Assembly: GCF_900109095.1 (NCBI RefSeq)
Contig: NZ_FNYZ01000002.1
Coordinates: 124,001 to 188,000 of the forward strand
Direction: 5' to 3'
DNA: 64,000 nucleotides
Source of the DNA: Sphingobium sp. AP50
GTDB taxonomy: Bacteria > Pseudomonadota > Alphaproteobacteria > Sphingomonadales > Sphingomonadaceae
Shown here piece after piece: positions 32,785 through 41,999 of this stretch; the first letter of the stretch is position 1, and each line of letters opens with the position of its first letter. The position numbers and the translations under genes are program-made. The notes under the pieces are model-generated. The model was not told where the DNA came from, did not search any database, and saw nothing but the letters and a program-made list of their open reading frames with translations.

Positions 32785-35700
32785 TCATGTCACGACGAAT
32801 TCGCTGGCGGTCAGCGCCAGACCCGTCGATAGCGTAGCGAACTGAATGGCTGCCCCTGCACCATTACCATCCGCATCGAAGAGCAGCGCGCCGGTAGCGC
32901 TGTTGTAGATAATCCGATCCGTCGAATCATGGGCCGCTGCGCCGATATAGAAAGCCCCGCCAGTCAGGGTCCCAACCGCTAATCCGGTGAACACTGCATT
33001 TTCTAGCGAGATCACATCGTCAGCCACGGCGTAGCTGTTGACTGTATCGACATTGGTCGCACTCAGCGCAGTATCGAACACATATGTATCCGCGCCCGCG
33101 CCGCCATTCAGCGTATCGTTACCCAACCCGCCATTCAGCGTGTCGTTACCCAGGCCGCCGTTCAGCACGTCAATCCCGTCAAGGCCCAGCAGGATGTTGT
33201 TGCCGTCATTGCCGTTCAGCGTATTGGCCTTGCTGTTGCCCGTCGCATTGATATTCGCCGTCCCGGTCAGACTTAGCGTTTCGACATAGCGAGCGGACAA
33301 GGTGTAGCTGACCGACGAGAAGATGCGGTCGGCCGTGCCATCCGCCGAGGCTTCCACCACATTGTCGCCGACATTGTCGACATAATAGGTGTCGTCCCCT
33401 GCCCCGCCGCTCAGCACGTCAGCACCTGCACCGCCATCCAGCGTATTGTTGCCGGTATTGCCGGTCAACGTGTCGTTAAAGGCCGAACCGGTCAGCTTTT
33501 CGATATCGATCAGCGTATCCGTCCCCGCACCGCCGGTATTTTGCGCACCGGCCACCGCCAGACTGACGGTCACCGCTGCCGTCGCATCGACATAGGTCGC
33601 CGTATCCGTATGGGCGCCACCATTAAGGATATCATTGCCCGCACCACCGTTAAGGATATCGGCACCTAGGCCACCGTTTAACGTGTCATTACCATCAAGG
33701 CCGGTCAGGATATTGTTGCCGCCATTGCCGTTGATCGTATTGGAGCGACCATTGCCGGTGCCATCGAGAGCTGCCGCTCCGACGAGCGTCAATGTTTCGA
33801 CAATCCGTCCGGTCAGCGCATAAGATACTGACGAGATGATCGTGTCAGTGCCTTCATTGTCGAGTTCGACCACATTATCGCCGACATTATCGACATAATA
33901 GGTGTCGTTGCCCGCACCGCCGGTCAAGATGTCGGCGCCTGCGCCGCCATCGAGAACGTTGGCGCCTGTATTGCCGGTCAGCGTGTCATTATAGCTGGAG
34001 CCGGTCAGATTTTCGACATTGGTGATCGTGTCGGTCCCTGACCCACCGGTCGCCTGTGCAGCGGCGATTGCCAGGCTGACGGTAACGGCTGCCGCCGCTC
34101 CGGCATAGGTGACAGTGTCAGTGTCAGCACCGCCGTCCATCACGTCATTGTCGCCGCCGCCGTTCAGCAGGTCGTTGCCATTGCCGCCGCTGAGGGTGTC
34201 GTTGCCACCATGGCTTTGCAAAATGTCATCGCCGTCATTGCCGGTGAAGCTATTGGCCGCGCCTGTACCGATGATGGTATCCGCGCCCGCGCTGCCCACG
34301 ACATTTTCGACGCTGGACAGGGTGATCGGCCCCGATCCACCGGGCAGATAGGTGAATGTCCCATCATCCAGATTGGTTACCGAACTGACCACACTGGTAG
34401 CCGAATAGTCGAACGTATCCGATCCGGCGCCACCCGCGAAAATTTCGCCATAGCCACCGTTCCAACCGTCTGCCAGCAGGAAGGTGTCGTTACCATCCTC
34501 GCCGTAGATCAGATCCTTGCCGCTGCCGCCGTTGAAGATGTCATTGCCTGCACCACCGACCAGCAAGTCATCACCCGCGCCGCCATTCAGGGTATCGTTT
34601 CCAGCCCCGGCATAAATCTTGTCATCGCCGCCATTGCCGTTGAAGACGTTGGCCGCCGTGCTGCCGGTCAGGGTATCGCCCAGTTGCGTGCCGTCGATAT
34701 TCTCGACCGACGTGATCGTCCACGAACCGCCATAAATGGGGTCATATTGCCATGTGCCGGCCGTCAGATCGATGATCGCGCCGTAATTGACCGTCACATT
34801 GCTCAGGTCGAGCCGGTCGGTACCCGAACCACCATCGATATTGTCGCCCCATTCGACGTCGGGAATGGAAAGATCTTCACGGTTGATGAAGACGTCATTG
34901 CCAGCTTCGCCATAGAGAGTGTCGACGTCCCAGCCACCGTAAATGATGTCGTTGCCTGCACCGGCATAGATGATGTCGGACCCATAGGAGCCGTCGATCG
35001 TATCGTTGCCCGCGCCACCATTCAGCGTATCAGTACCGGAATCCCCGAAGAGATAGTCGTCTCCGTCATCGCCGTTGAGCGTGTCATTGCCTGATCCAGC
35101 ATAGATGGAGTCGTTGCCGCCGCCGCCGGAAAGGACATTGTCGATATAGTTGCCGGTGATCGTGTCGGCACCGGAACCACCAATGGCGTTTTCGATCATC
35201 GACGCGCTGTTGCCCTGATAGAGCAAAGCATTGAAGATGTTACCGCGAGCGTAGACGTTACTGCCATTATTGCCGAGATAGGCAAGCTGGGCCTGGCTGA
35301 ATACCGAATAGCCGCCGGGATTGAGGTCCAGCGTCAGGTTGGTGGAGTAATTGGACAGGTCGTAAGTATCGACGCCGCCGCCATCCCAGATAGTCGCGAA
35401 GATGCGATTGCCGCCCGGATCGATCGCCAGCGAACCGTTGATATAGGTTTCGCCAGTCGTTGGGCTCCAGGTATAGACGGTGTCGCCCGACTGCACCGTG
35501 AAGTCCGCGCCATACATTTCCTGCAACGCCGCGATGTCCAGCATCATATAGGTTTGCGGGGCACCCCATTGTTCGTAGCTGTAGCCCGACAGCGGCGCGC
35601 CGACATAGCTGCGATAGGTCATGACCGTAAATTCGATCGAATCCCATGCGGTCGGCAGAGCGACGTTGGAGGGGCCGCCGGTCTCCTGACCATGTTTCAG

Positions 35701-36435
35701 GCCCAACGAATGACCCAGTTCATGAATCATGGTGTGCCAGGCATAGTTGCCCGCAACCGGATTCTTCAGCGTGTATATGGACGAGTCATAATAGTTGCCG
35801 AAGAAAGTATCGCCACCATAGATGCTGCTGTTGGGATAATAGGCATAGGCTGTCCCCGGATCGCTCGAATTGGCGGCGCGAATAGTCGCGCTGCCATCCC
35901 CGGAGCCGGAATAGGTAATGCTCAGATTGGTGAAAGCTTCGACCGAGAAGCCCCAGGCAGCCGCAAGCTGCGTGTAGGTCGCATCATTCAGCGCCGTATG
36001 CATTGCCAGCGTCTGCTGACCGGTGAATTGCGAAAAGCCCTCATTCTGGGCGCTGATACCGTCGCCATCGCCGTCGGAGCTGTAACCCGCCTGATAATCG
36101 GCGCTGGAATCGACATCGCTATAGGTGATGCCGCCGGCCCATTTGATGCCGCTCAATATGCCGTCGATCTTGGCGTCGCCGGTCGCACCTTGCGCCGCCG
36201 TCGTCGAACTGCTGCCATTTTCCTGTGGTGCGTTGAGATCACCGGCCGTCGCGGTGGCGGGCGGGGTCATGACATCCTGTGGATAAAGCAGCAGAACTTC
36301 GCTGCGCAGTGCATCGACGCGGGTCGCGTCGAAGATGTTGGAGCCGTCCTGCGCCACAACGCCGAATGACGCTGCATTGGTGGATTCCGACGCTGTCTGG
36401 GACTTTAGTGGACTATTTCCTGCAACCTTTACCAT
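32785..36435 (-). CDS. Serralysin-type (M10B) zinc metalloprotease with long RTX array
   Basis: A 1216-residue secreted protease; ATG 36435 (MVKVAGNSPLKSQ) is set by GGGAGG five bases upstream. An N-terminal region of about 90 residues may be a propeptide. The catalytic domain carries the zinc site HELGHSLGLKH at about residues 238-248 and the Met-turn VMTYRSY at about 271-277, as in serralysins. The M10 C-terminal domain and a very long RTX array follow, about 850 residues against roughly 150-200 in classical serralysins. The array includes a 171-residue block present twice. The C-terminus (ISLENAVFTGLAVGTLTGGA...) is a type I secretion signal. The nearby exporter probably secretes it; calcium outside the cell would fold the array. 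Confidence 0.95.
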   Translation of the reverse strand: MVKVAGNSPLKSQTASESTNAASFGVVAQDGSNIFDATRVDALRSEVLLLYPQDVMTPPATATAGDLNAPQENGSSSTTAAQGATGDAKIDGILSGIKWAGGITYSDVDSSADYQAGYSSDGDGDGISAQNEGFSQFTGQQTLAMHTALNDATYTQLAAAWGFSVEAFTNLSITYSGSGDGSATIRAANSSDPGTAYAYYPNSSIYGGDTFFGNYYDSSIYTLKNPVAGNYAWHTMIHELGHSLGLKHGQETGGPSNVALPTAWDSIEFTVMTYRSYVGAPLSGYSYEQWGAPQTYMMLDIAALQEMYGADFTVQSGDTVYTWSPTTGETYINGSLAIDPGGNRIFATIWDGGGVDTYDLSNYSTNLTLDLNPGGYSVFSQAQLAYLGNNGSNVYARGNIFNALLYQGNSASMIENAIGGSGADTITGNYIDNVLSGGGGNDSIYAGSGNDTLNGDDGDDYLFGDSGTDTLNGGAGNDTIDGSYGSDIIYAGAGNDIIYGGWDVDTLYGEAGNDVFINREDLSIPDVEWGDNIDGGSGTDRLDLSNVTVNYGAIIDLTAGTWQYDPIYGGSWTITSVENIDGTQLGDTLTGSTAANVFNGNGGDDKIYAGAGNDTLNGGAGDDLLVGGAGNDIFNGGSGKDLIYGEDGNDTFLLADGWNGGYGEIFAGGAGSDTFDYSATSVVSSVTNLDDGTFTYLPGGSGPITLSSVENVVGSAGADTIIGTGAANSFTGNDGDDILQSHGGNDTLSGGNGNDLLNGGGDNDVMDGGADTDTVTYAGAAAAVTVSLAIAAAQATGGSGTDTITNVENLTGSSYNDTLTGNTGANVLDGGAGADILTGGAGNDTYYVDNVGDNVVELDNEGTDTIISSVSYALTGRIVETLTLVGAAALDGTGNGRSNTINGNGGNNILTGLDGNDTLNGGLGADILNGGAGNDILNGGAHTDTATYVDATAAVTVSLAVAGAQNTGGAGTDTLIDIEKLTGSAFNDTLTGNTGNNTLDGGAGADVLSGGAGDDTYYVDNVGDNVVEASADGTADRIFSSVSYTLSARYVETLSLTGTANINATGNSKANTLNGNDGNNILLGLDGIDVLNGGLGNDTLNGGLGNDTLNGGAGADTYVFDTALSATNVDTVNSYAVADDVISLENAVFTGLAVGTLTGGAFYIGAAAHDSTDRIIYNSATGALLFDADGNGAGAAIQFATLSTGLALTASEFVVT
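33112..34137 (-). repeat. 513-bp tandem duplication inside the serralysin RTX array
   Basis: Two consecutive copies of a 171-codon module. Matching landmarks (for example CATAATAGGTGTCGT and CATAGGT positions) are exactly 513 bases apart, and both protein copies contain SNDTLTGNTG-type, NDTYYVDNVGDNVVE and ETLxLxG stretches. The boundaries given are approximate. The copies have diverged at many third positions, so the duplication is not recent. Confidence 0.8.
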
Positions 36436-36711
36436 ACAACCTCCCAAAGAATGAGAACGACACGTTCACTGTGTCAGTATGGCGACCACTTATTTGGCGC
36501 AGAGTAATGGCAGGATTCACACTTTGTGCCAAGGAATTGATTGTATGTAAAATCAGCAAGATAGCAGCAACATCATTTATGACACAGCTTGTCATCTACT
36601 TACTGTTTTCGACTCGTAAAACTGAATTTCTTTTTGCAACGCAGCATTACAGAAATTATTTTCAGAGCCGACTTCATCCAAAATTGAATTCAATATGTTG
36701 AATTTGCAGGC
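36436..36711. other. AT-rich non-coding region upstream of the serralysin gene
   Basis: 276 bases of markedly lower GC than the rest of the window. It contains the serralysin ribosome site at its left edge and presumably its promoter. Frames crossing it show no protein-like composition. No operator was recognised with confidence. Confidence 0.55.
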
Positions 36712-37008
36712 TTATCGATTTTTCAGTGCGAGAGTAGCGCGGCGGCGCGCTTCCTGCGCCAGCCTGTGATCCGGGTAGCGCTGCACGAATAGCAGCCAGC
36801 CGGCCTGCGTTCCCTGTTTTTCCGCACTATCATATTGGGACTGGATCGCAGCCTCCGCATCGCCGGGCGTCGGCATCACGCCGCCGGTACCGGGCGGCGC
36901 TATATTGGCGGGCGGAGAGGCCGGATTTTGAGCCATGGCGCCGATCTGCGCCAACAGGCCGCAGCCGAATCCAAGAGCGATGACAGGGGTCAGAAGCCGG
37001 CCAGTCAT
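36712..37008 (-). CDS. Small exported hypothetical protein (98 aa)
   Basis: Start MTGRLLTPVIALGFGCGLLA with GGAG six bases upstream. A signal peptide probably ends at AMA-Q. A Pro/Gly-rich linker (NPASPPANIAPPGTGG) is followed by a helical segment (YDSAEKQGTQAGWLLFVQRY ... RRATLALKNR) that looks like a half tetratricopeptide repeat. It lies 277 bases upstream of the serralysin start on the same strand. It does not resemble the beta-barrel Inh inhibitors of serralysins. Function unknown. Confidence 0.7.
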   Translation of the reverse strand: MTGRLLTPVIALGFGCGLLAQIGAMAQNPASPPANIAPPGTGGVMPTPGDAEAAIQSQYDSAEKQGTQAGWLLFVQRYPDHRLAQEARRRATLALKNR

Positions 37009-37200
37009 ATGGGACTCCATACACGAGAAAGCCGGGCAGAATCGTAGCAGAAATCGGCTCCAGCAACAATCAGACCGCAATTGTGACAGCGCGGTCATGC
37101 AACTGACCCGCCTTCGTCAAGTAATCCACATCGCGCCGCAACATCATCCGGATAGGTGCGCCCCCAACATCAAGGTCCGAACAAGGGGGACTATTCGACC

Positions 37201-39522
37201 ATGCGTATCACCACCGCTCTGCTGCTGGCATCAACTGCCATCATTTCCACGCCTGCTTTTGCCCAGGATGCCACGCCGGCCGCCGATGCCGCCGCCGACG
37301 CATCCGGCGCCGAAATCATCGTCTTTGGCCGGGGCGAAACCCGCCAGGTGCAGGAAATCACCAATCGCGACATCATCACGCTGACGCCCGGCACCAATGC
37401 GCTGAAGGCGATCGAGAAGCTGCCCAGCGTCAATTTCCAGTCGGCCGACCCGTTCGGCAATTATGAATGGTCGCAGCGCGTCACCATCCGCAGCTTCAAC
37501 CAGAATCAGCTGGGCTTCACCTTCGACGGCATCCCGCTGGGCGACATGAGCTATGGCAACCATAATGGCCTGCACATCACCCGCGCGATCAGCAGCGAGA
37601 ATATCGGCAGCGTGCGCGTGTCGCAGGGCGCCGGCTCGCTCGGCACGCAGGCGACCGGCAATCTGGGCGGCACGGTGGAAACCTTCTCCGCCGATCCGGC
37701 CGATTATCTGAGCGGCGGTTCGCTCGCGGGGCAGGGCAACCTCACCTATGGCAGCGACGAGACATGGCGCGCCTTCGGCCGTCTTGCGCTGGGCACGCGA
37801 GACGGCATTCGCGGCTATATTTCCTATGGCTATGGCGCCACCGACAAGTGGAAGGGCCAGGGCACGCAGGACCAGCATATGGGCAATGCCAAGGTCGTGA
37901 TCCCCGTGGGCGAAGCGAAGATCGACGGCTGGCTGAGCTATTCGGACCGCCGCGAACAGGATTATCAGGACATGTCGATGGGCATGATCCGTCGCCTCGG
38001 CTGGAACTGGGACAACACCTATCCCGACTATGCCCGCGCCATCGACTATGCCGATCGCCTGAACGATGTCGACCTGATCAGCAACAGCGGCGGATCGCCC
38101 TTCCCCGACGGCCTCTATGACTATAGCGGCGCATCGGTCGCCGGCGGTCAGGTCTATCCCGGCAATGTCACCAGCGCGGACGACGCCTATTATGACGCGG
38201 CCGGCCTGCGCAAGGACTGGCTGGGCGCGATCGGCTTCACCACGCCGATCGGCGAAAAGGCGAATTTCCAGATCAAGGGCTATTACCACAATAATAGCGG
38301 CATGGGCCTGTGGGCCACGCCCTATACTCCCAGCCCCAATGGCGTGCCTATGTCGATCCGCACGACCGAATATGACATGGACCGGATCGGCGTGTTCGGC
38401 AGCGTCGACTATACGCTGGGCATCCAGCAGCTGAGCGTCGGCGCATGGTATGAGAATAACAAGTTCAATCAGGCACGCCGCTTCTACGCTTTTGAAAGCC
38501 GCACCTCGCCGGGCCTGAGCTTCCGCGACTATCCGACCGATCCCTTCTACACCCAGTGGGCGTTCGACTTCACCACCAACACCTTCCAATATCATGTGCA
38601 GGACAAGATCGACCTGGGCATGGTGACGATCAATCTGGGCTGGAAGGGGTTCCAGGTCACGAACAAGGCGGAAGCGATCGTTCAGGCGACCTTCCCGCAG
38701 GGCAAGATCAAGGCACAGGACTGGTTCCAGCCCCATGCCGGTTTCGCCGTGGAGCTGACGCCCGAAGCCGAAATCTTCGGCGGCTTCACGCAAGTCACCC
38801 GCGCCTTCGCCAGCGCCACCACCACCGGCCCCTTCTCGACCAATCAGGCCGGTTTCGACGCGATCAAGGATGATCTGAAGCCCGAAACGTCGGACACGTT
38901 CGAACTGGGCCTGCGCTACAATACGTCGCGCTTCAACGGTACGCTGGGCGCCTATCTGGTGAACTTCCGCAACCGCCTGCTGGCGGTGCAGGTCGGCAGC
39001 CCGATCCAGGGTTTGGCCTCCGCGCTCCAGAATGTCGGCGGCGTGCGCGCTGTCGGCGTCGAGGCGGCGGGCGACCTGAAGCTGGGCGGCGGCTTCGGCG
39101 TTTATGCCAGCTACAGCTACACCGACGCGACCTATCGCGACGACGTGCTCAACAGCTCGGACGGCACGCTGGTCGCCGCAATCAAGGGCAAGACCGTGGT
39201 CGACAGCCCGAAGCATATGGCGCGCGGTGAGTTCAACTATGACAATGGCCCGATCTTCGGCCGTGTCGGCCTCAACTATATGTCGCGCCGCTACTATAGC
39301 TATACCAACGACGCATCGGTCCCCGGTCGCCTGATCGTGGACGCATCGATCGGCTATCGCCTGACCGACAAGATCGAGGTGCAGCTGAACGCCACCAACC
39401 TGTTCGACAAGAAATATGTCGGCACCATCGGGTCGGGCGGCTTCGGCAATAGCGGCGACGCGCAGACCCTGCTGGTCGGTGCGCCGCAGCAATTCTTCGC
39501 CACGTTGAAGGCGGGGTTCTAA
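37201..39522 (+). CDS. TonB-dependent receptor
   Basis: A 773-residue outer-membrane receptor starting MRITTALLLASTAIISTPAF, with a signal peptide ending AFA-QDA. The putative TonB box is EIIVFGRGE, followed by the plug (ALKAIEKLPSVNFQSADPFG; VRVSQGAGSLGTQATGN) and a barrel ending QQFFATLKAGF. The plug lacks a siderophore-type motif. Only four bases separate its stop from the phosphodiesterase gene, so the pair is one operon. The likely cargo is therefore a phosphorylated compound or its breakdown product (inference). Confidence 0.93.
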   Translation: MRITTALLLASTAIISTPAFAQDATPAADAAADASGAEIIVFGRGETRQVQEITNRDIITLTPGTNALKAIEKLPSVNFQSADPFGNYEWSQRVTIRSFNQNQLGFTFDGIPLGDMSYGNHNGLHITRAISSENIGSVRVSQGAGSLGTQATGNLGGTVETFSADPADYLSGGSLAGQGNLTYGSDETWRAFGRLALGTRDGIRGYISYGYGATDKWKGQGTQDQHMGNAKVVIPVGEAKIDGWLSYSDRREQDYQDMSMGMIRRLGWNWDNTYPDYARAIDYADRLNDVDLISNSGGSPFPDGLYDYSGASVAGGQVYPGNVTSADDAYYDAAGLRKDWLGAIGFTTPIGEKANFQIKGYYHNNSGMGLWATPYTPSPNGVPMSIRTTEYDMDRIGVFGSVDYTLGIQQLSVGAWYENNKFNQARRFYAFESRTSPGLSFRDYPTDPFYTQWAFDFTTNTFQYHVQDKIDLGMVTINLGWKGFQVTNKAEAIVQATFPQGKIKAQDWFQPHAGFAVELTPEAEIFGGFTQVTRAFASATTTGPFSTNQAGFDAIKDDLKPETSDTFELGLRYNTSRFNGTLGAYLVNFRNRLLAVQVGSPIQGLASALQNVGGVRAVGVEAAGDLKLGGGFGVYASYSYTDATYRDDVLNSSDGTLVAAIKGKTVVDSPKHMARGEFNYDNGPIFGRVGLNYMSRRYYSYTNDASVPGRLIVDASIGYRLTDKIEVQLNATNLFDKKYVGTIGSGGFGNSGDAQTLLVGAPQQFFATLKAGF

Positions 39523-39526
39523 AGCC

Positions 39527-40867
39527 ATGAAGAAGGCCGCGCTTGTTTCGCTCCTCCTCGCCACCTGCATGCCCACGGCGGCGCTGGCGGAACCGCTTCT
39601 GCTGATATCGATCGACGGGCTGCGGCCCGGCGACGTGCTGGAGGCGGACAAGCGCGGCCTTTCCCTGCCTAATCTGCGCCGCCTGTTGACGGACGGCGCC
39701 CATGCCTCGGGCGTGACCGGCGTCGCGCCGACGCTGACCTATCCCAGCCACACGACGCTGATGACGGGCGTGTCCCCGGCCACCCATGGCATCGTCGCCA
39801 ACAACAGTTTCGACCCGACCGGCATCAATCAGGGCGGCTGGTACTGGTATGCGCAGGACATCAAGGTGCCGACCTTGTGGGAAGCGGCAACCAAGGCGGG
39901 ACTGTCCACCGGCAATATCCACTGGCCGGTCAGCGTCGCGGCGAAAGGCGTCAGCTGGAACCTGCCGCAAATCTGGCATACCGGCCATCCCGACGACGCC
40001 AAATTGCTCGACGCGCTGGCGACGCCGGGCCTGAAGGCGGAACTGGAGAGCAAGGTCGGCCAGCCCTATGCCATGGGGATCGACGAGAGCCTGAGCGGCG
40101 ACCAGAACCGTGGGCGGTTCGCCACCGCGCTGATCGCCGCGCACAAGCCCGATTTCCTGACCGTCTATCTGACCGCGCTGGACCATGAGCAGCATGGCAT
40201 CGGCCCGGACACCCCGCAGGCGAAGGCCGTGCTGGAAAAGATCGACGCGATCGTCGGCGATCTGGTGGCAGCCGAGCGCAAGGCGCATCCCGACGCGGTG
40301 ATCGCGCTGGTCAGCGATCATGGGTTCGAGGCGACGCACACTGGCCTCAACCTGTTCCGCGCCTTCATCGATGATGGGCTGATCACGCTGGACAAGGATG
40401 GCAAGGTCGCATCCTGGCAGGCCATGCCCTGGATTGCCGGTGGTTCGGCTGCGATCATGCTGTCCCGCCCGGACGATGCCGCCATCGCGACAAAGACGAA
40501 GGCGCTACTCGACCGATTGGCGGCCAATCCAGCCAACGGCATCGCGGCCGTGCTGGACAAGGCGGCGATCGCCAAGGCCGGGGCGAATCCGCAGGCGACC
40601 TTCCTGATCAATCTTCAGCCCGGCTTCGTCACCGATATCTATCGTGGTCCCGCCGCACCGCTGGTCGCGCCTACGCCGGTCATGGGCATGCATGGCTATC
40701 TTCCCGGCCCCGCCCATCTGGAGGCGACCTTCCTGATTACAGGCCCCAACATCGCCAAGGGCAAGGATCTGGGTCGTATCGACATGCGGGCGATCGCGCC
40801 GACGCTGGCGAAGGCGATGGGCGCAACGCTCCCCGATGCGCAGGCCGCGCCGGTCGACCTGAAGTAA
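39527..40867 (+). CDS. Exported alkaline-phosphatase-superfamily phosphodiesterase/pyrophosphatase
   Basis: A 446-residue protein with a signal peptide (MKKAALVSLLLATCMPTAAL, cut near ALA-E). The ectonucleotide pyrophosphatase/phosphodiesterase pattern is clear: metal ligand Asp30 (LLISIDGLRP), nucleophile Thr71 in PTLTYPSHTTLMTG, metal-binding ALDHEQHGIG and VSDHGFEATH, and a late His in MGMHGYLPG. It should cleave nucleotides or other phosphodiesters in the periplasm. Its pairing with a TonB receptor suggests scavenging of organic phosphate. A terminator-like hairpin follows. Confidence 0.93.
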   Translation: MKKAALVSLLLATCMPTAALAEPLLLISIDGLRPGDVLEADKRGLSLPNLRRLLTDGAHASGVTGVAPTLTYPSHTTLMTGVSPATHGIVANNSFDPTGINQGGWYWYAQDIKVPTLWEAATKAGLSTGNIHWPVSVAAKGVSWNLPQIWHTGHPDDAKLLDALATPGLKAELESKVGQPYAMGIDESLSGDQNRGRFATALIAAHKPDFLTVYLTALDHEQHGIGPDTPQAKAVLEKIDAIVGDLVAAERKAHPDAVIALVSDHGFEATHTGLNLFRAFIDDGLITLDKDGKVASWQAMPWIAGGSAAIMLSRPDDAAIATKTKALLDRLAANPANGIAAVLDKAAIAKAGANPQATFLINLQPGFVTDIYRGPAAPLVAPTPVMGMHGYLPGPAHLEATFLITGPNIAKGKDLGRIDMRAIAPTLAKAMGATLPDAQAAPVDLK

Positions 40868-40887
40868 CGGGATCGACCCGAAACCGT

Positions 40888-40919
40888 CATCCCCATGACC
40901 GATGGCGATCATGGGGATG
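40888..40919 (+). terminator. Perfect hairpin after the phosphodiesterase gene
   Basis: An 11-base perfect stem CATCCCCATGA/TCATGGGGATG with a 10-base loop, 20 bases after the stop. There is no T run, so it may terminate weakly or stabilise the 3' end of the TonB receptor/phosphodiesterase mRNA. Confidence 0.6.
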
Positions 40920-40967
40920 CAACATCATCGTAAGCGCCGCGTCACGCAGCGCCTGTAATTTGCAGCA

Positions 40968-41999
40968 ATGACAGCGACACATCCCCGCCAGATTCGCATA
41001 TCCGCTGCCGACAAGGCGCGCCTGCGCATCCTTTTCCTCGCCAAGCACGCCTGCGCCGATGGCCGGCCGGACCCGCAGGATGGCAATCATGCCATCTATC
41101 ATCATGAGATGCGCAGCACGCTGGAGGCGATCGGCCTGCATGTCGACGTTGCCGATCGCTATGATGCGCTGTTCGACCGGCCCGACACGGACTTTGTCGT
41201 TACCCTCCTCAATCGCGGCGGCTTTTTGAACAGCGAGATGCTGGCGCCGCTGCTGCTGACCCGGTGTGACCTGCCCTATCTGGGTGCTTCGCCGATCGTG
41301 CGGGGCCTGTCTGACGATAAATATCTCAGCAAGATGGTGGCGCGCGCGCGTGGCGTGCCGACCATGAAGGCACAGCTTTTCCGGCGTGGCGGCCTGTTCG
41401 AAGCGCCGTCCTTCGCCGCCGACCGGCTGGTGGTGAAGCCCAACGCTTCCTCCGCCTCCTGGGGCGTGAAGATGGTCGATAGCTGGAGTGAGGCACGCGA
41501 CCATGCCGACAGCCTGTTCGCGCTGGGCCATGATGTGCTGGTCGAACAATGGGCGCCGTTGCTGGACGTCGCGGTGCCGGTGGTCGGCGGCAGTGGCGGC
41601 CAGCCCTGGATATTGCCGCCGATGATGTATGTGCCGGCCGATCCGCATCGCGAGCGCAGCTATGAGGAGAAGCGCGGCCTCATCGATGCGGGCGACGATC
41701 CGCTGGTGCTGGTGGAGGATGCCGATCTGCGCGATCGACTGGCGGCAATGACGCAGGCCCTGCTGCCCGAACTCTGGCCGTTCGATTATGGCCGGTTCGA
41801 GTTTCGCTATGACCCGGCGAGCGGGACGGTGTTGTTCATGGAAGTGAATCTGTCCTGCAACCTCTGGTCCAAAAAGACCATTTCGCGATCGGCCGCGTCG
41901 ATCGGAGTAGATCATGCCGCGCTGGTCGAAACGATCCTCGGCCATAGTCTGGAGCGGCAGGGCCTGTTGACCGCCATCCCCGCGCAGGTGGCGGCATGA
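40968..41999 (+). CDS. ATP-grasp ligase, D-Ala-D-Ala-ligase-like
   Basis: A 343-residue soluble protein starting MTATHPRQIRISAADKARLR. Its architecture resembles D-Ala-D-Ala ligase. A Rossmann-like N-terminal domain (RLRILFLAKHACADGRPD) leads to a substrate segment (LPYLGASPIVRGLSDDKYLS), ATP-binding strands with Lys (RLVVKPNASSASWGVK), and the Mg/ATP acidic-Asn site FMEVNLSCNLWSKK. It should couple a carboxylate to an amine or hydroxyl with ATP hydrolysis. It opens a four-gene operon (4-base overlap with the next gene) with a nucleotidyltransferase, a second ATP-grasp and a glycosyltransferase. The substrate is unknown, and true peptidoglycan Ddl function is unlikely in this context. Confidence 0.85.
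   Translation: MTATHPRQIRISAADKARLRILFLAKHACADGRPDPQDGNHAIYHHEMRSTLEAIGLHVDVADRYDALFDRPDTDFVVTLLNRGGFLNSEMLAPLLLTRCDLPYLGASPIVRGLSDDKYLSKMVARARGVPTMKAQLFRRGGLFEAPSFAADRLVVKPNASSASWGVKMVDSWSEARDHADSLFALGHDVLVEQWAPLLDVAVPVVGGSGGQPWILPPMMYVPADPHRERSYEEKRGLIDAGDDPLVLVEDADLRDRLAAMTQALLPELWPFDYGRFEFRYDPASGTVLFMEVNLSCNLWSKKTISRSAASIGVDHAALVETILGHSLERQGLLTAIPAQVAA

Noticed and set aside
32785..36435. Regular short repeats that could suggest a CRISPR array or a satellite
   Set aside because: The repeats translate into RTX nonapeptides in one long frame with variable third positions; there are no spacers or cas genes.
36279..36701. 140-codon plus-strand frame across the serralysin start and AT-rich region
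   Set aside because: Crosses the serralysin N-terminus antisense and has no ribosome site or family character.
36712..37008. 98-residue exported protein as a serralysin inhibitor
   Set aside because: Inh-type inhibitors are compact beta barrels with a conserved disulfide; this product is helical after a Pro-rich linker and has no cysteine pair in the mature part.
37074..37102. Pho-box-like GTGACAG and GTCATGC upstream of the TonB receptor/phosphodiesterase operon
   Set aside because: Only one half matches the PhoB consensus well; the second half has several mismatches, so the site cannot be supported.
37231..39651. 806-codon open frame antisense to the TonB receptor
   Set aside because: Repetitive Ala/Ile/Arg/Asp composition typical of a complementary-strand shadow.
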